DNA from: Candidatus Egerieicola pullicola
Lineage (GTDB): Bacteria; Bacillota; Clostridia; Oscillospirales; Ruminococcaceae
Reading direction: 5' to 3'
DNA: 13,700 nucleotides
Assembly (NCBI GenBank): GCA_018712465.1
Contig: DVGY01000103.1
Location: forward strand, 1-13,700
Program-made: the position numbers and the translations under genes
Notes under the pieces: model-generated
Seen by the model: the letters and a program-made list of their open reading frames with translations, nothing else
Database searches by the model: none
What the model was told of the DNA's origin: nothing
Shown here: piece after piece, positions 6,393 to 13,700 of the stretch
Layout of the letters: every line of letters starts with the position of its first letter
Numbering within the stretch: position 1 is the stretch's first letter

Positions 6393-7337
6393 ATGTCCAT
6401 GGATCGTCTGATCACTCGCATCCTGGAAACGAAAAACCCCTCAGTGGCGGGCTTAGACCCGAAATTGAGCTACATTCCGGATTTTATCAAAGAAGAAGCC
6501 TTTGCCAAGCACGGCAAAAATTTGGAAGGCGCTGCGGCTGCGTTGCTGGCTTTTAACAAAGGCATCATCGACGCCCTCTGCGACATCGTTCCCGCCGTGA
6601 AACCTCAGTGTGCATATTATGAAATGCTGGGCTGGCAGGGTGTGAAGGCCCTCAGCGACACCATCGCTTATGCTCAGCAAAAGGGCATGGTGGTCATCAT
6701 CGACGGCAAGCGCAACGACATCGGCACCACCATGGAAGCCTATGCCGCCGGCCATCTGGGTGTCACTCAGGTGGAGGATATTTCTCTTCCTGCCTTTGGA
6801 GGGGATCTGCTCACCGTCAACGGCTATCTGGGCAGCGACGGAATCAAGCCTTTACTGAAAGTCTGCCAGGAACAGAACAAGGGCATCTTTGTGCTGGTAA
6901 AAACCAGCAATCCTTCCTCTGGGGAACTCCAGGATCAGTGCATCGACGGCAAACCGATTTACCGGGTCATGGGCGAGTTCTGCGAACAGTGGGGCGAACA
7001 GCTTCCCGGACAATACGGCTATTCCGGCGTAGGCGCAGTGGTGGGAGCCACCTATCCCGATCAGTTGACCGAACTGCGTAAGGCGCTTCCTCACACCTTC
7101 TTCCTGGTGCCGGGCTACGGTGCCCAGGGCGGCGGAGCCGAAGGTGTGGCCGGGGCCTTTGATGAAAACGGCTTGGGCGCCATTATCAATTCCTCTCGAG
7201 GCATCCTCTGCGCTTGGCAGAAAACCGGCGCAGCGCCGGAGGATTACGCCAAAGCAGCTAGAGAGGAAGCGCTGCGGATGAAGGAGGACCTCTGCCGGGT
7301 AATCCCGCCTATGAAAGCACCCGCAGAAGCCCAGTAA
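6393..7337 (+). CDS. pyrF: Orotidine 5'-phosphate decarboxylase (long, type 2 form)
   Basis: PyrF performs the last step of UMP synthesis, decarboxylating orotidine monophosphate. The product is 314 aa, longer than the roughly 240-aa Bacillus/E. coli form and matching the type 2 subfamily common in many clostridia and actinobacteria. The catalytic charge network is in IIDGKRNDIGTT (D104, K106, D109), with substrate-binding AGLDPKL (D22) near the start and VPAVKPQCAYYE (K70). The phosphate-binding loop is represented by INSSRGILCAW near the C-terminus, and the GYGAQGGGAEG stretch precedes it. The ATG at 6393 is 8 nt from GGAAGGAG; a second ATG two codons later is less well placed. It is part of the pyr operon, with carA following after 13 bp. 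No defect was seen. Confidence 0.94.
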   Translation: MSMDRLITRILETKNPSVAGLDPKLSYIPDFIKEEAFAKHGKNLEGAAAALLAFNKGIIDALCDIVPAVKPQCAYYEMLGWQGVKALSDTIAYAQQKGMVVIIDGKRNDIGTTMEAYAAGHLGVTQVEDISLPAFGGDLLTVNGYLGSDGIKPLLKVCQEQNKGIFVLVKTSNPSSGELQDQCIDGKPIYRVMGEFCEQWGEQLPGQYGYSGVGAVVGATYPDQLTELRKALPHTFFLVPGYGAQGGGAEGVAGAFDENGLGAIINSSRGILCAWQKTGAAPEDYAKAAREEALRMKEDLCRVIPPMKAPAEAQ

Positions 7338-7350
7338 AAGGAGGAACATC

Positions 7351-8448
7351 ATGTTGCAGAACCAGAAAAAAGCGTGGTTGGTATTGGCCAACGGTATGGT
7401 GCTGGAAGGGAAAAGCATGGGCTGTACCGGAACGGTAGTGGGGGAAATCGTCTTTGCCACCGGTATGACCGGCTATCAAGAAACCCTTACCGACCCCAGC
7501 TACTATGGACAGATTGTGATCCAGACCTTCCCCTTGGTGGGAAACTACGGTATCAATTCTATGGACGGCGAAAGCCAGCACTGCTGGCTGAAAGGCTACA
7601 TTGTCCGGGAATGGTGTGAAGTTCCCTCCAATTTCCGCTGCGAAGAGACGTTGGATGTGTTTTTAAAACAGCAGCAGGTCATCGGCCTGTATGACGTGGA
7701 CACCCGTCACCTGACCAAAATCATCCGGGAAACCGGCGTCATGAACGGAGCCATTACCACCGACGAGAATTACGTGAAGGAAGCTCTTTTGGAACAGATC
7801 CGCGCCTTTTCGGTAAAGGATGCAGTGAAGAGCGTGACCTGTCCTCAGCCGGAAGAATTCCCCTCTCTGGACCACACCCGGAAAGTGGTGCTGTTCGACT
7901 TTGGCTATAAATTCAACATTCGGCGGGAACTGGTAAAGCGGGGCTGCGATGTGATTGTAGTGCCGGCCTATACCACAGCGGAGCAGATCAAACAGCTCAA
8001 TCCCGACGGCATTATGCTCTCCAATGGTCCTGGAGACCCCAGCGAAAACGTGGAGATTGTAGAAAATCTGAAGGAAATCATGAAGCTGAACATCCCCATC
8101 TTCGGCATCTGCCTGGGCCACCAGCTTATGGCGTTGGCCAACGGCGCCAAGACCGAAAAGCTGAAGTACGGTCACCGGGGCGCCAACCAGCCGGTGATCG
8201 ACCTGGATCTGGACCGCACCTTCGTTACCAGCCAAAACCACGGCTATGCGGTAATCAGCGATTCTCTGCCCAAAGAAGTGGGATACGTGAGCCATAAAAA
8301 CGCCAATGATTCCAGCTGCGAAGGGGTACGGTACACCCATATCCCCGCCTTTACGGTGCAGTTCCATCCGGAAGCCTGCGGTGGGCCCCAGGACACTGCG
8401 TATTTATTCGACGAATTCATTGCATTGATGGACAAGAAGGAGGGCTGA
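7351..8448 (+). CDS. carA: Carbamoyl-phosphate synthase, small (glutaminase) subunit
   Basis: CarA hydrolyses glutamine and channels ammonia to CarB for carbamoyl phosphate synthesis, the first committed step toward pyrimidines and also needed for arginine. The protein is 365 aa, normal for the family. The N-terminal CPSase small-chain domain spans about 1-165 (GEIVFATGMTGYQETLTDPS at 31-50; DVDTRHLTK at 115-123). The class I glutamine amidotransferase domain covers about 177-360, with SNGPGDP (224-230), the nucleophile elbow GICLGHQ (C254), TSQNHGYAV, and the remaining triad residues in FHPEA (H339, E341). All catalytic residues are present. The start ATG at 7351 follows AAAGGAGG directly after the pyrF stop. 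Placement in a PyrR-controlled operon suggests that this CPS serves pyrimidine synthesis, as pyrAA does in Bacillus; whether it is the only CPS in the cell cannot be seen here. Confidence 0.95.
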   Translation: MLQNQKKAWLVLANGMVLEGKSMGCTGTVVGEIVFATGMTGYQETLTDPSYYGQIVIQTFPLVGNYGINSMDGESQHCWLKGYIVREWCEVPSNFRCEETLDVFLKQQQVIGLYDVDTRHLTKIIRETGVMNGAITTDENYVKEALLEQIRAFSVKDAVKSVTCPQPEEFPSLDHTRKVVLFDFGYKFNIRRELVKRGCDVIVVPAYTTAEQIKQLNPDGIMLSNGPGDPSENVEIVENLKEIMKLNIPIFGICLGHQLMALANGAKTEKLKYGHRGANQPVIDLDLDRTFVTSQNHGYAVISDSLPKEVGYVSHKNANDSSCEGVRYTHIPAFTVQFHPEACGGPQDTAYLFDEFIALMDKKEG

Positions 8449-8451
8449 GCC

Positions 8452-11400
8452 ATGCCATTGAGAAAAGATTTGAAAAAGGTGATGGTGATCGGTTCCGGCC
8501 CCATCGTCATCGGCCAGGCGGCGGAGTTTGACTACGCCGGAACCCAGGCTTGCCGGGCATTGAAGGAAGAAGGTTTGGAAGTGGTGTTGGTCAACTCCAA
8601 CCCCGCTACCATTATGACCGACAAAGCCATGGCGGATAAAATTTATATTGAACCCTTAACCTTAGACTGTGTCAAGCGGATCATTGAGATCGAAAAGCCG
8701 GACAGTCTGCTTTCCACCCTGGGCGGTCAGACCGGTTTGACGCTGTCCATGCAGTTGGCCAAGGAAGGATTTTTGGATTCCCACAATGTGAAACTGCTGG
8801 GCGCCAATCCGGAAACCATTGACAAAGCGGAGGACCGTCAGTCCTTTAAGGATACCATGGAATCCATTGGCGAACCGGTGATTCCTTCCAAGGTGGTAAC
8901 CACCGTGGAAGACGCTCTGGATTTTGCCGAAACCATCGGTTATCCGGTGATCGTCCGTCCCGCCTTTACCTTGGGCGGCAGCGGCGGCGGCATTGCCGAT
9001 GATCCGGAACAGCTCCGGGACATCGCCATCAACGGCCTGCGTCTCTCTCCCATTACCCAGGTGCTGATTGAAAAGTGCATCTCCGGCTGGAAGGAAATCG
9101 AATTTGAAGTGATCCGGGACAGCAAGAACAACGTCATCACGGTCTGTTCCATGGAAAACTTTGACCCGGTGGGAGTTCACACCGGCGACTCCATTGTGAT
9201 CGCTCCGGCGGTGACTTTGTCCGATAAGGAATACCAGATGCTGCGGACGGCCTCGTTGAACATCATCAATGAGCTGAAGGTGGAAGGCGGCTGTAACTGT
9301 CAGTTTGCCCTGCACCCGGAAAGCATGGAATATGCGGTGATTGAGGTGAACCCCCGTGTAAGCCGTTCTTCCGCTCTGGCTAGTAAGGCCACCGGTTATC
9401 CCATCGCCAAGGTGGCAGCCAAAATCGCCATCGGCTACTCTTTGGATGAAATTGTCAACGCCGTCACCGGCAAAACCTACGCTTGCTTTGAGCCCGCATT
9501 GGACTACGTGGTGGTAAAGTGGCCCAAATGGCCCTTTGACAAATTCGTCTACGCTTCCCGGAAACTGGGCACCCAAATGAAGGCCACCGGCGAAGTCATG
9601 AGCATCGGTTCCTGCTTTGAACAGGCCATTATGAAATCGGTTCGGGGTGCGGAACTGAAGGTGGATTCTTTGAATCTGCCCAAGCTGGAAAAAATGTCCA
9701 CCGAAGAGATTATGGCTAACCTGGATCCCGCCCACGACGAACGGTGCTTCTATGTGTTTGAAGCCCTGAAGCGGGGCGCCTCGGTGGAGGAGATCCATCA
9801 GATCACCAAGATCGACGAGTGGTTTTTGGAAAAGCTGAATAACCTGGTCAAGCTGGAACGGCGTTTGGCCAGCGAGCCCCTCACCGATGAACTGTACCTG
9901 CAAGCCAAAAAATGGGGCTATCTGGACAGTGTCATTGAGCGGATCAGCGGACAGAAGATTCAAAATCCCCGCACCGCTGTGTTTAAGATGGTAGATACCT
10001 GCGCCGGCGAATTTGCCGCCCAGACTCCTTACTTCTATTCCACCTACGACACCGAAAACGAAGCCAAGGAATTTATCGAATCCAAGAATTCCGGCAAGAA
10101 GCGGGTCATCGTATTCGGCTCCGGCCCCATCCGTATCGGTCAGGGCATCGAGTTCGACTACTGTTCGGTGCACTGTGTTTGGAGTTTGAAAAAGCTGGGC
10201 TATGAAACCGTTATCTGCAACAATAACCCGGAAACGGTTTCCACCGACTTTGATACCGGCGATCGGCTGTACTTTGATCCTCTGACCAAAGAGGATGTGA
10301 AGAATATCATTGAAACCGAAAAACCCTATGGCGTGGTGGTGCAGTTCGGCGGACAGACCGCCATCAGCCTCACCTCCTACCTGGATCAGCTGGGCGTTCG
10401 GATTCTGGGTACCTGCGCCGACTCCATCGACGCCGCCGAGGACCGGGAACGGTTTGACGAGGTGCTGGAACGCTGCAACATCCCCAGACCCAAAGGAGAA
10501 ACGGTATTCACTGCAGAAGAAGCCAAAGCAGCGGCTGCCCGGTTGGAATACCCGGTGCTGCTCCGTCCCTCTTACGTGTTGGGCGGCCAGAACATGATTA
10601 TTGCCCACTCCGATCAGGATGTGGATGAATATATGGCCATCATCACCCGCACCAAGCTGGAAAACCCGGTGTTGATCGACAAGTATATGATGGGCACCGA
10701 AGTGGAAGTGGACGCCATCTGCGACGGAGAACGGTTTGTGATTCCCGGCATCATGGAACACGTGGAACGGGCTGGCATTCACTCCGGCGACTCCATTTCC
10801 GTGTACCCGGCACAGCATCTGTCTAAGCGGATTGTGGATACCATCGTAGACTACACCGGCAAATTGGCGTTCGATTTGAAGGTTCGCGGCCTGGTGAACA
10901 TCCAGTACGTGGTCTATCGGGATGAAGTGTACGTTATCGAAGTCAACCCCCGTTCTTCTCGGACCATCCCCTATATTTCCAAGGTCACCGGTGTTCCCAT
11001 GGTGGACATCGCAACCCGGGTGATGATGGGAATTTCCTTGAAGGAACAGGGTTACGAAAGCGGCTTGCTGCCCAACGCTGACCATGTGGCGGTGAAGGTG
11101 CCGGTGTTCAGCTTTGAAAAGCTCAACAACGTGGACAACCAGCTTGGCCCGGAAATGAAGTCCACCGGCGAAGTGCTGGGCATTGCAAAGACATTGGATG
11201 AAGCGCTGCTGAAGGGCTTGGCAGCCAGCGGTCAGAATCTGGTTCACTCCGGCGGGGTGCTGTTTACCGTGCGGGATGCGGACAAGGCGGAATTGATTCC
11301 CATTGCAGAGAAGTTCCACGACATGGGCTTTGAACTCTATGCCACTTCCGGTACGGCCTATACCTTGAACAAAGCCATGATCCCCACCAGCCTGGCCACT

Positions 11401-11655
11401 AAGATCAGCGAAAACCGGCCCGGTTCCGGTATTGATTTGATTGAGCAGGGTAAGATCCAGTATGTGATCTCCACTTCCACCAAAGGCCGGGATCCTCACA
11501 AGGACAGCGTGCGGCTGCGGCGGAAGGCAGTGGAACGGGGCATTGTCTGCCTCACCAGTTTGGATACTGCCAATGCTTTGGCAGACTGCATTGCCATGAA
11601 GAAAACCATCAACGACGTGGAATTGGTGGACATCACCACCATCCCCGAGCGTTAA
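8452..11655 (+). CDS. carB: Carbamoyl-phosphate synthase, large subunit
   Basis: CarB makes carbamoyl phosphate from bicarbonate, ammonia delivered by CarA, and two ATP. At 1067 aa it is full length (E. coli about 1073). Two homologous halves are visible: the first opens with GSGPIVIGQAAEFDYAGTQA near residue 14 and the second with GSGPIRIGQGIEFDYCSVHC near 555. Each half has an ATP-grasp domain, with paired motifs RPAFTLGGSGGG and RPSYVLGGQNM, and EVNPRVSRSSALASKATGYP and EVNPRSSRTIPYISKVTGVP. An oligomerisation region lies between, about 400-550. The C-terminal MGS-like regulatory domain (about 930-1067) carries HDMGFELYATSGTAYTLNKA and usually binds allosteric effectors such as UMP. The start is only 3 bp after the carA stop, with GAAGGAGGG inside the carA end, so the two are surely cotranslated. 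No frameshift or lost motif was seen. Confidence 0.96.
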   Translation: MPLRKDLKKVMVIGSGPIVIGQAAEFDYAGTQACRALKEEGLEVVLVNSNPATIMTDKAMADKIYIEPLTLDCVKRIIEIEKPDSLLSTLGGQTGLTLSMQLAKEGFLDSHNVKLLGANPETIDKAEDRQSFKDTMESIGEPVIPSKVVTTVEDALDFAETIGYPVIVRPAFTLGGSGGGIADDPEQLRDIAINGLRLSPITQVLIEKCISGWKEIEFEVIRDSKNNVITVCSMENFDPVGVHTGDSIVIAPAVTLSDKEYQMLRTASLNIINELKVEGGCNCQFALHPESMEYAVIEVNPRVSRSSALASKATGYPIAKVAAKIAIGYSLDEIVNAVTGKTYACFEPALDYVVVKWPKWPFDKFVYASRKLGTQMKATGEVMSIGSCFEQAIMKSVRGAELKVDSLNLPKLEKMSTEEIMANLDPAHDERCFYVFEALKRGASVEEIHQITKIDEWFLEKLNNLVKLERRLASEPLTDELYLQAKKWGYLDSVIERISGQKIQNPRTAVFKMVDTCAGEFAAQTPYFYSTYDTENEAKEFIESKNSGKKRVIVFGSGPIRIGQGIEFDYCSVHCVWSLKKLGYETVICNNNPETVSTDFDTGDRLYFDPLTKEDVKNIIETEKPYGVVVQFGGQTAISLTSYLDQLGVRILGTCADSIDAAEDRERFDEVLERCNIPRPKGETVFTAEEAKAAAARLEYPVLLRPSYVLGGQNMIIAHSDQDVDEYMAIITRTKLENPVLIDKYMMGTEVEVDAICDGERFVIPGIMEHVERAGIHSGDSISVYPAQHLSKRIVDTIVDYTGKLAFDLKVRGLVNIQYVVYRDEVYVIEVNPRSSRTIPYISKVTGVPMVDIATRVMMGISLKEQGYESGLLPNADHVAVKVPVFSFEKLNNVDNQLGPEMKSTGEVLGIAKTLDEALLKGLAASGQNLVHSGGVLFTVRDADKAELIPIAEKFHDMGFELYATSGTAYTLNKAMIPTSLATKISENRPGSGIDLIEQGKIQYVISTSTKGRDPHKDSVRLRRKAVERGIVCLTSLDTANALADCIAMKKTINDVELVDITTIPER

Positions 11656-11679
11656 GTTGATAAAGGAGATGTAACCATC

Positions 11680-13341
11680 ATGAGAAGTGATTTGATGAAG
11701 GTGGGCCCTAACCGGATGCCCCACCGGTCTCTGTTAAAGGCCTTGGGCCTGACGGACAGCGAGATCAAGCGTCCCTTTGTGGCGGTGGTCAGCGCTGCCA
11801 GCGACTATGTGCCCGGCCATATGCACCTGGACAAAATTGCGGAAGCGGTAAAAGCCGGTATCCGCAATGCCGGCGGTGTGCCCTTTGAGTTCCGCACCAT
11901 CGGTGTCTGTGACGGCCTGTCCATGAATCACAAGGGAATGAAGTACTCCCTTTGTTCTCGGGAGCTCATTGCCGACTCCATCGAAGTGATGCTCACTGCC
12001 CATCCTTTGGACGGCGCGGTGTTTATCCCCAACTGCGATAAGATCGTTCCCGGTATGCTGCTGGGTGCCATCCGGATGAACCTGCCCAGCATTTTCGTGT
12101 CCGGCGGTCCTATGACCCCCGGCGTGGTGAAGGGCAAACGAGTGGGCCTCAGCGAGACCTTTGAAGCAGTGGGCGCTTACGCTGCCGGAAAAATCAGCGA
12201 TGAAGAACTGATGGAATACGAAAACAATTCCTGCCCCACCTGCGGCTCCTGCTCCGGTATGTACACCGCCAACTCCATGAACTGCCTCACCGAAGCGGTA
12301 GGTATGTCCATGCCGAAAAACGCTACTTGTGCCGCAGTGTCCAGCGAACGGCTGCGGATTGCCAAGGAAACCGGCGAACGGGTGATGGAACTGATTCAGG
12401 AAAACATCCGCCCCAGTGACATCCTCACCGAGAAAGCTTTCCGCAACGCGCTGGCCTGCGATATGGCCCTGGGCTGCTCCACCAATACCGTGCTGCACCT
12501 GCTGGCTTTGGCGAAAACCGCGCAGACCAACGTGAACATGGATACGGTGGATGAAATGTCCCATAAAGTTCCTCAGCTGTGCAAGCTCAATCCGGCAGGC
12601 CATGTGTTTATCGAGGATTTGAATGCCTTCGGCGGCATCCAGGCAGTGTTGAAGGAACTGGCTCGGGGCGGCTATATCGACGATACGCTGCCCACTGTAA
12701 CCGGCACCGTGAAGGACCGGTTTGCCAACGCCGCCAAACCGGACGGAACCATTATCCACACCATTGAAGATCCCATCCGCAAGGACGGCGGCATTGCAGT
12801 GCTGAAGGGCAACTTGGCAGTGGATGGCGCTGTGGTAAAACAGGGCGCCGTGGCTCCGGAAATGATGGTTCACCAAGGTCCGGCCCGGGTGTTTGACTGC
12901 GAAGAGGACGCTATCGCCGCCATCCAGGGAGGCAAGATTGTCCCCGGGGATGTGATTGTGATCCGTTACGAAGGCCCCAAGGGCGGCCCCGGCATGCGGG
13001 AAATGCTGGCTCCCACTTCTTCTCTGGCCGGCATGGGACTGGATAAGCAGGTCGCTCTGATTACCGACGGCCGGTTCTCTGGCGCTACCCGCGGCGCAGC
13101 GATTGGCCATGTGTCTCCCGAAGCGGCTGCCGGCGGTTTGATCGGTTTAGTGGAAGAAGGAGATCAGATTTCCATCAATATTCCGGAAAGGAAACTGGAA
13201 CTGCTGGTGGATGAAGAGACTCTGGCTCAGCGGAAAGCCAACTGGCAGCCCAAGGAACAGCACCTTAAGGGCTATCTGAAGCGGTACGCCAAGATGGTGA
13301 CTTCCGGTTCCAACGGGGCACTTCTGGAGGATTATCTGTAA
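11680..13341 (+). CDS. ilvD: Dihydroxy-acid dehydratase
   Basis: IlvD dehydrates 2,3-dihydroxy-isovalerate and 2,3-dihydroxy-methylvalerate to the keto acids leading to valine, leucine, isoleucine and pantothenate. The product is 553 aa, typical for the family. Signatures are PNCDKIVPGM (C119 as cluster ligand, D120 and K121 near the metal site), CPTCGSCSGMYTANSMNCL (185-203, with the third cluster cysteine probably C191), VCDGLSM (D78) and DGRFSGATRGAAIGHVSPEA near the C-terminus. The segment VPGHMHL (44-50) has Gly where [2Fe-2S] forms carry Cys, as in the oxygen-sensitive E. coli enzyme, so a [4Fe-4S] cluster is inferred. The usual Asn-Ser just before this segment is Ser-Ala here (38-39). 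The ATG at 11680 follows AAAGGAGAT at 9 nt. It lies 24 bp after carB with no visible terminator or promoter, and is the last gene of the pyr transcription unit. The function call is firm; the shared regulation is inferred. Confidence 0.95.
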   Translation: MRSDLMKVGPNRMPHRSLLKALGLTDSEIKRPFVAVVSAASDYVPGHMHLDKIAEAVKAGIRNAGGVPFEFRTIGVCDGLSMNHKGMKYSLCSRELIADSIEVMLTAHPLDGAVFIPNCDKIVPGMLLGAIRMNLPSIFVSGGPMTPGVVKGKRVGLSETFEAVGAYAAGKISDEELMEYENNSCPTCGSCSGMYTANSMNCLTEAVGMSMPKNATCAAVSSERLRIAKETGERVMELIQENIRPSDILTEKAFRNALACDMALGCSTNTVLHLLALAKTAQTNVNMDTVDEMSHKVPQLCKLNPAGHVFIEDLNAFGGIQAVLKELARGGYIDDTLPTVTGTVKDRFANAAKPDGTIIHTIEDPIRKDGGIAVLKGNLAVDGAVVKQGAVAPEMMVHQGPARVFDCEEDAIAAIQGGKIVPGDVIVIRYEGPKGGPGMREMLAPTSSLAGMGLDKQVALITDGRFSGATRGAAIGHVSPEAAAGGLIGLVEEGDQISINIPERKLELLVDEETLAQRKANWQPKEQHLKGYLKRYAKMVTSGSNGALLEDYL

Positions 13342-13369
13342 TCTCAGGACAAAAACTGTGAAAACGCAC

Positions 13370-13406
13370 AAAACCTGCACTGTATTTTTGGCAGTGTGGG
13401 TTTTTT
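13370..13406 (+). terminator. Intrinsic terminator of the pyr-ilvD operon
   Basis: AACCTGCACTG (13372-13382) pairs with CAGTGTGGGTT (13392-13402) at all eleven positions, including two G-T pairs, and two further A-T pairs extend the base. The loop is TATTTTTGG and the 3' side runs into six T residues (13401-13406). It lies 28 bp after the ilvD stop and is the first terminator seen after pyrR. Confidence 0.88.
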
Positions 13407-13433
13407 GCTTTCTTTGCATTCCGACAGTAAGTA

Positions 13434-13442
13434 TGATATAAT
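13434..13442 (+). promoter_or_regulatory. Extended -10 promoter of the last gene
   Basis: TGATATAAT (13434-13442) is a perfect -10 hexamer with a TGN extension. The hexamer 17 bp upstream, TTGCAT (13414-13419), matches the -35 consensus only in TTG, so the extended -10 is the main evidence. The predicted start is near 13449, giving a leader of about 92 nt before the ATG at 13541. Confidence 0.7.
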
Positions 13443-13448
13443 GAATTT

Positions 13449-13540
13449 ATCAAGCCTCGGTTTATTTAACAGCTCCTGGAACACACACGACAGAAGACAG
13501 AGGATATGATTCGACAGAATACTATGACAGGAGAAACAGT
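13449..13540 (+). other. Leader of the last gene, with GACAG repeats and a possible 12-codon upstream frame
   Basis: The leader contains GACAG four times within 42 nt (13489, 13496, 13513, 13526), the last copy joining the ribosome binding site. A short frame, ATG at 13506 to TGA at 13544 (MIRQNTMTGETV), overlaps the next start as ATGA. Its own ribosome binding site, AGAGG, is only 2 nt from the ATG, so translation is doubtful. No terminator hairpin or known riboswitch was recognised. Confidence 0.35.
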
Positions 13541-13700
13541 ATGATCATTCGAGAAGTATTGAACAATGCAGCGCTTTGGTTGGAAGATCCTGATACCAAG
13601 GCGGTGGCGATTGTAGTAAAAAAGGATATTATCAATGGGATTTCCCTGGGGGATGAATATGATCCCGCCCAGGCCGATTATGTGATTCAATATAAAAACC
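13541..13700 (+). CDS. Unrecognised protein, N-terminal part (cut by window edge)
   Basis: The first 53 codons are present and open to the window end. The ATG at 13541 follows GACAGGAGA with a spacing of about 6-7 nt. The visible protein starts MIIREVLNNAALWLEDPDTK, continues with AVAIVVKKDIINGISLGDEY and ends in QADYVIQYKN. I do not recognise the family. It looks like a soluble cytosolic protein with mixed charged and hydrophobic residues and no signal peptide or membrane segment in this part. A strong extended -10 promoter and the terminator behind ilvD show that it begins a new transcription unit. The coding call rests on promoter, ribosome binding site and an open frame, not on homology. 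Confidence 0.65.
   Translation, partial: MIIREVLNNAALWLEDPDTKAVAIVVKKDIINGISLGDEYDPAQADYVIQYKN

Noticed and set aside
8662..11724. A 1020-codon open frame on the minus strand opposite carB, and a 458-codon one (11734-13110) opposite ilvD
   Set aside because: Their codons are exactly aligned with the sense codons, so stops would need TTA, CTA or TCA in carB/ilvD, which these genes rarely use. The frame closes at 8662 just where carB uses two TTA leucines. The peptides look like low-complexity His/Gly/Val-rich shadows, and the sense genes are complete.
1..13700. Search for a defence system, mobile element, CRISPR array, toxin-antitoxin pair or other novel accessory system
   Set aside because: Every large reading frame with a good start is a recognisable metabolic, regulatory or transport gene, apart from the cut gene at 13541. 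No long repeats, terminal inverted repeats, att-like duplications or arrays were seen.

Overview
The window looks like a stretch of chromosomal core metabolism from an anaerobic Gram-positive bacterium (Firmicutes, class Clostridia, probably Oscillospiraceae/Ruminococcaceae-like; the family level is an inference). The reasons are strong AGGAGG-type ribosome binding sites, a TTG start on pyrR, intrinsic terminators with U-runs, a PyrR-type RNA attenuator, and protein sequences that read as clostridial. No mobile element, CRISPR array, phage gene, tRNA or rRNA was found.

Layout. Positions 1-265 hold the 5' end of a minus-strand iron-containing alcohol dehydrogenase, cut by the window edge. Positions 496-1761 (minus) hold metY, an O-acetylhomoserine sulfhydrylase, with its own terminator. 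Divergent from it, 1922-2800 (plus) is a Cof-type HAD phosphatase. A hairpin at 2801-2857, usable on both strands, separates this from the convergent MFS transporter at 2860-4053 (minus). The 464-bp region 4054-4517 contains the MFS promoter, a strong pyr promoter and a complete PyrR attenuator.

Positions 4518-13341 form one co-directional cluster: pyrR, pyrC, pyrF, carA, carB, ilvD, with gaps of 11, 64, 13, 3 and 24 bp. It ends at a clear intrinsic terminator at 13370-13406. A new promoter then leads into an unrecognised gene that starts at 13541 and runs off the window.

How the genes work together. CarA/CarB make carbamoyl phosphate (first pyrimidine step), PyrC closes the ring to dihydroorotate (third step), and PyrF makes UMP (last step). 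The second, fourth and fifth steps (pyrB, pyrD/K, pyrE) are not in this cluster and must lie elsewhere if the pathway is complete. PyrR binds the leader RNA when UMP/UTP is high and favours termination. The last gene, ilvD (branched-chain amino acid and pantothenate synthesis), has no visible terminator or promoter separating it from carB, so it probably shares this pyrimidine control. That link is the most unusual point in the window.

I did not find a previously undescribed system. The remaining points of interest are regulatory: helically phased repeats and a dyad upstream of the pyr promoter, a direct repeat over the metY promoter, and a repeat-bearing leader before the last gene.
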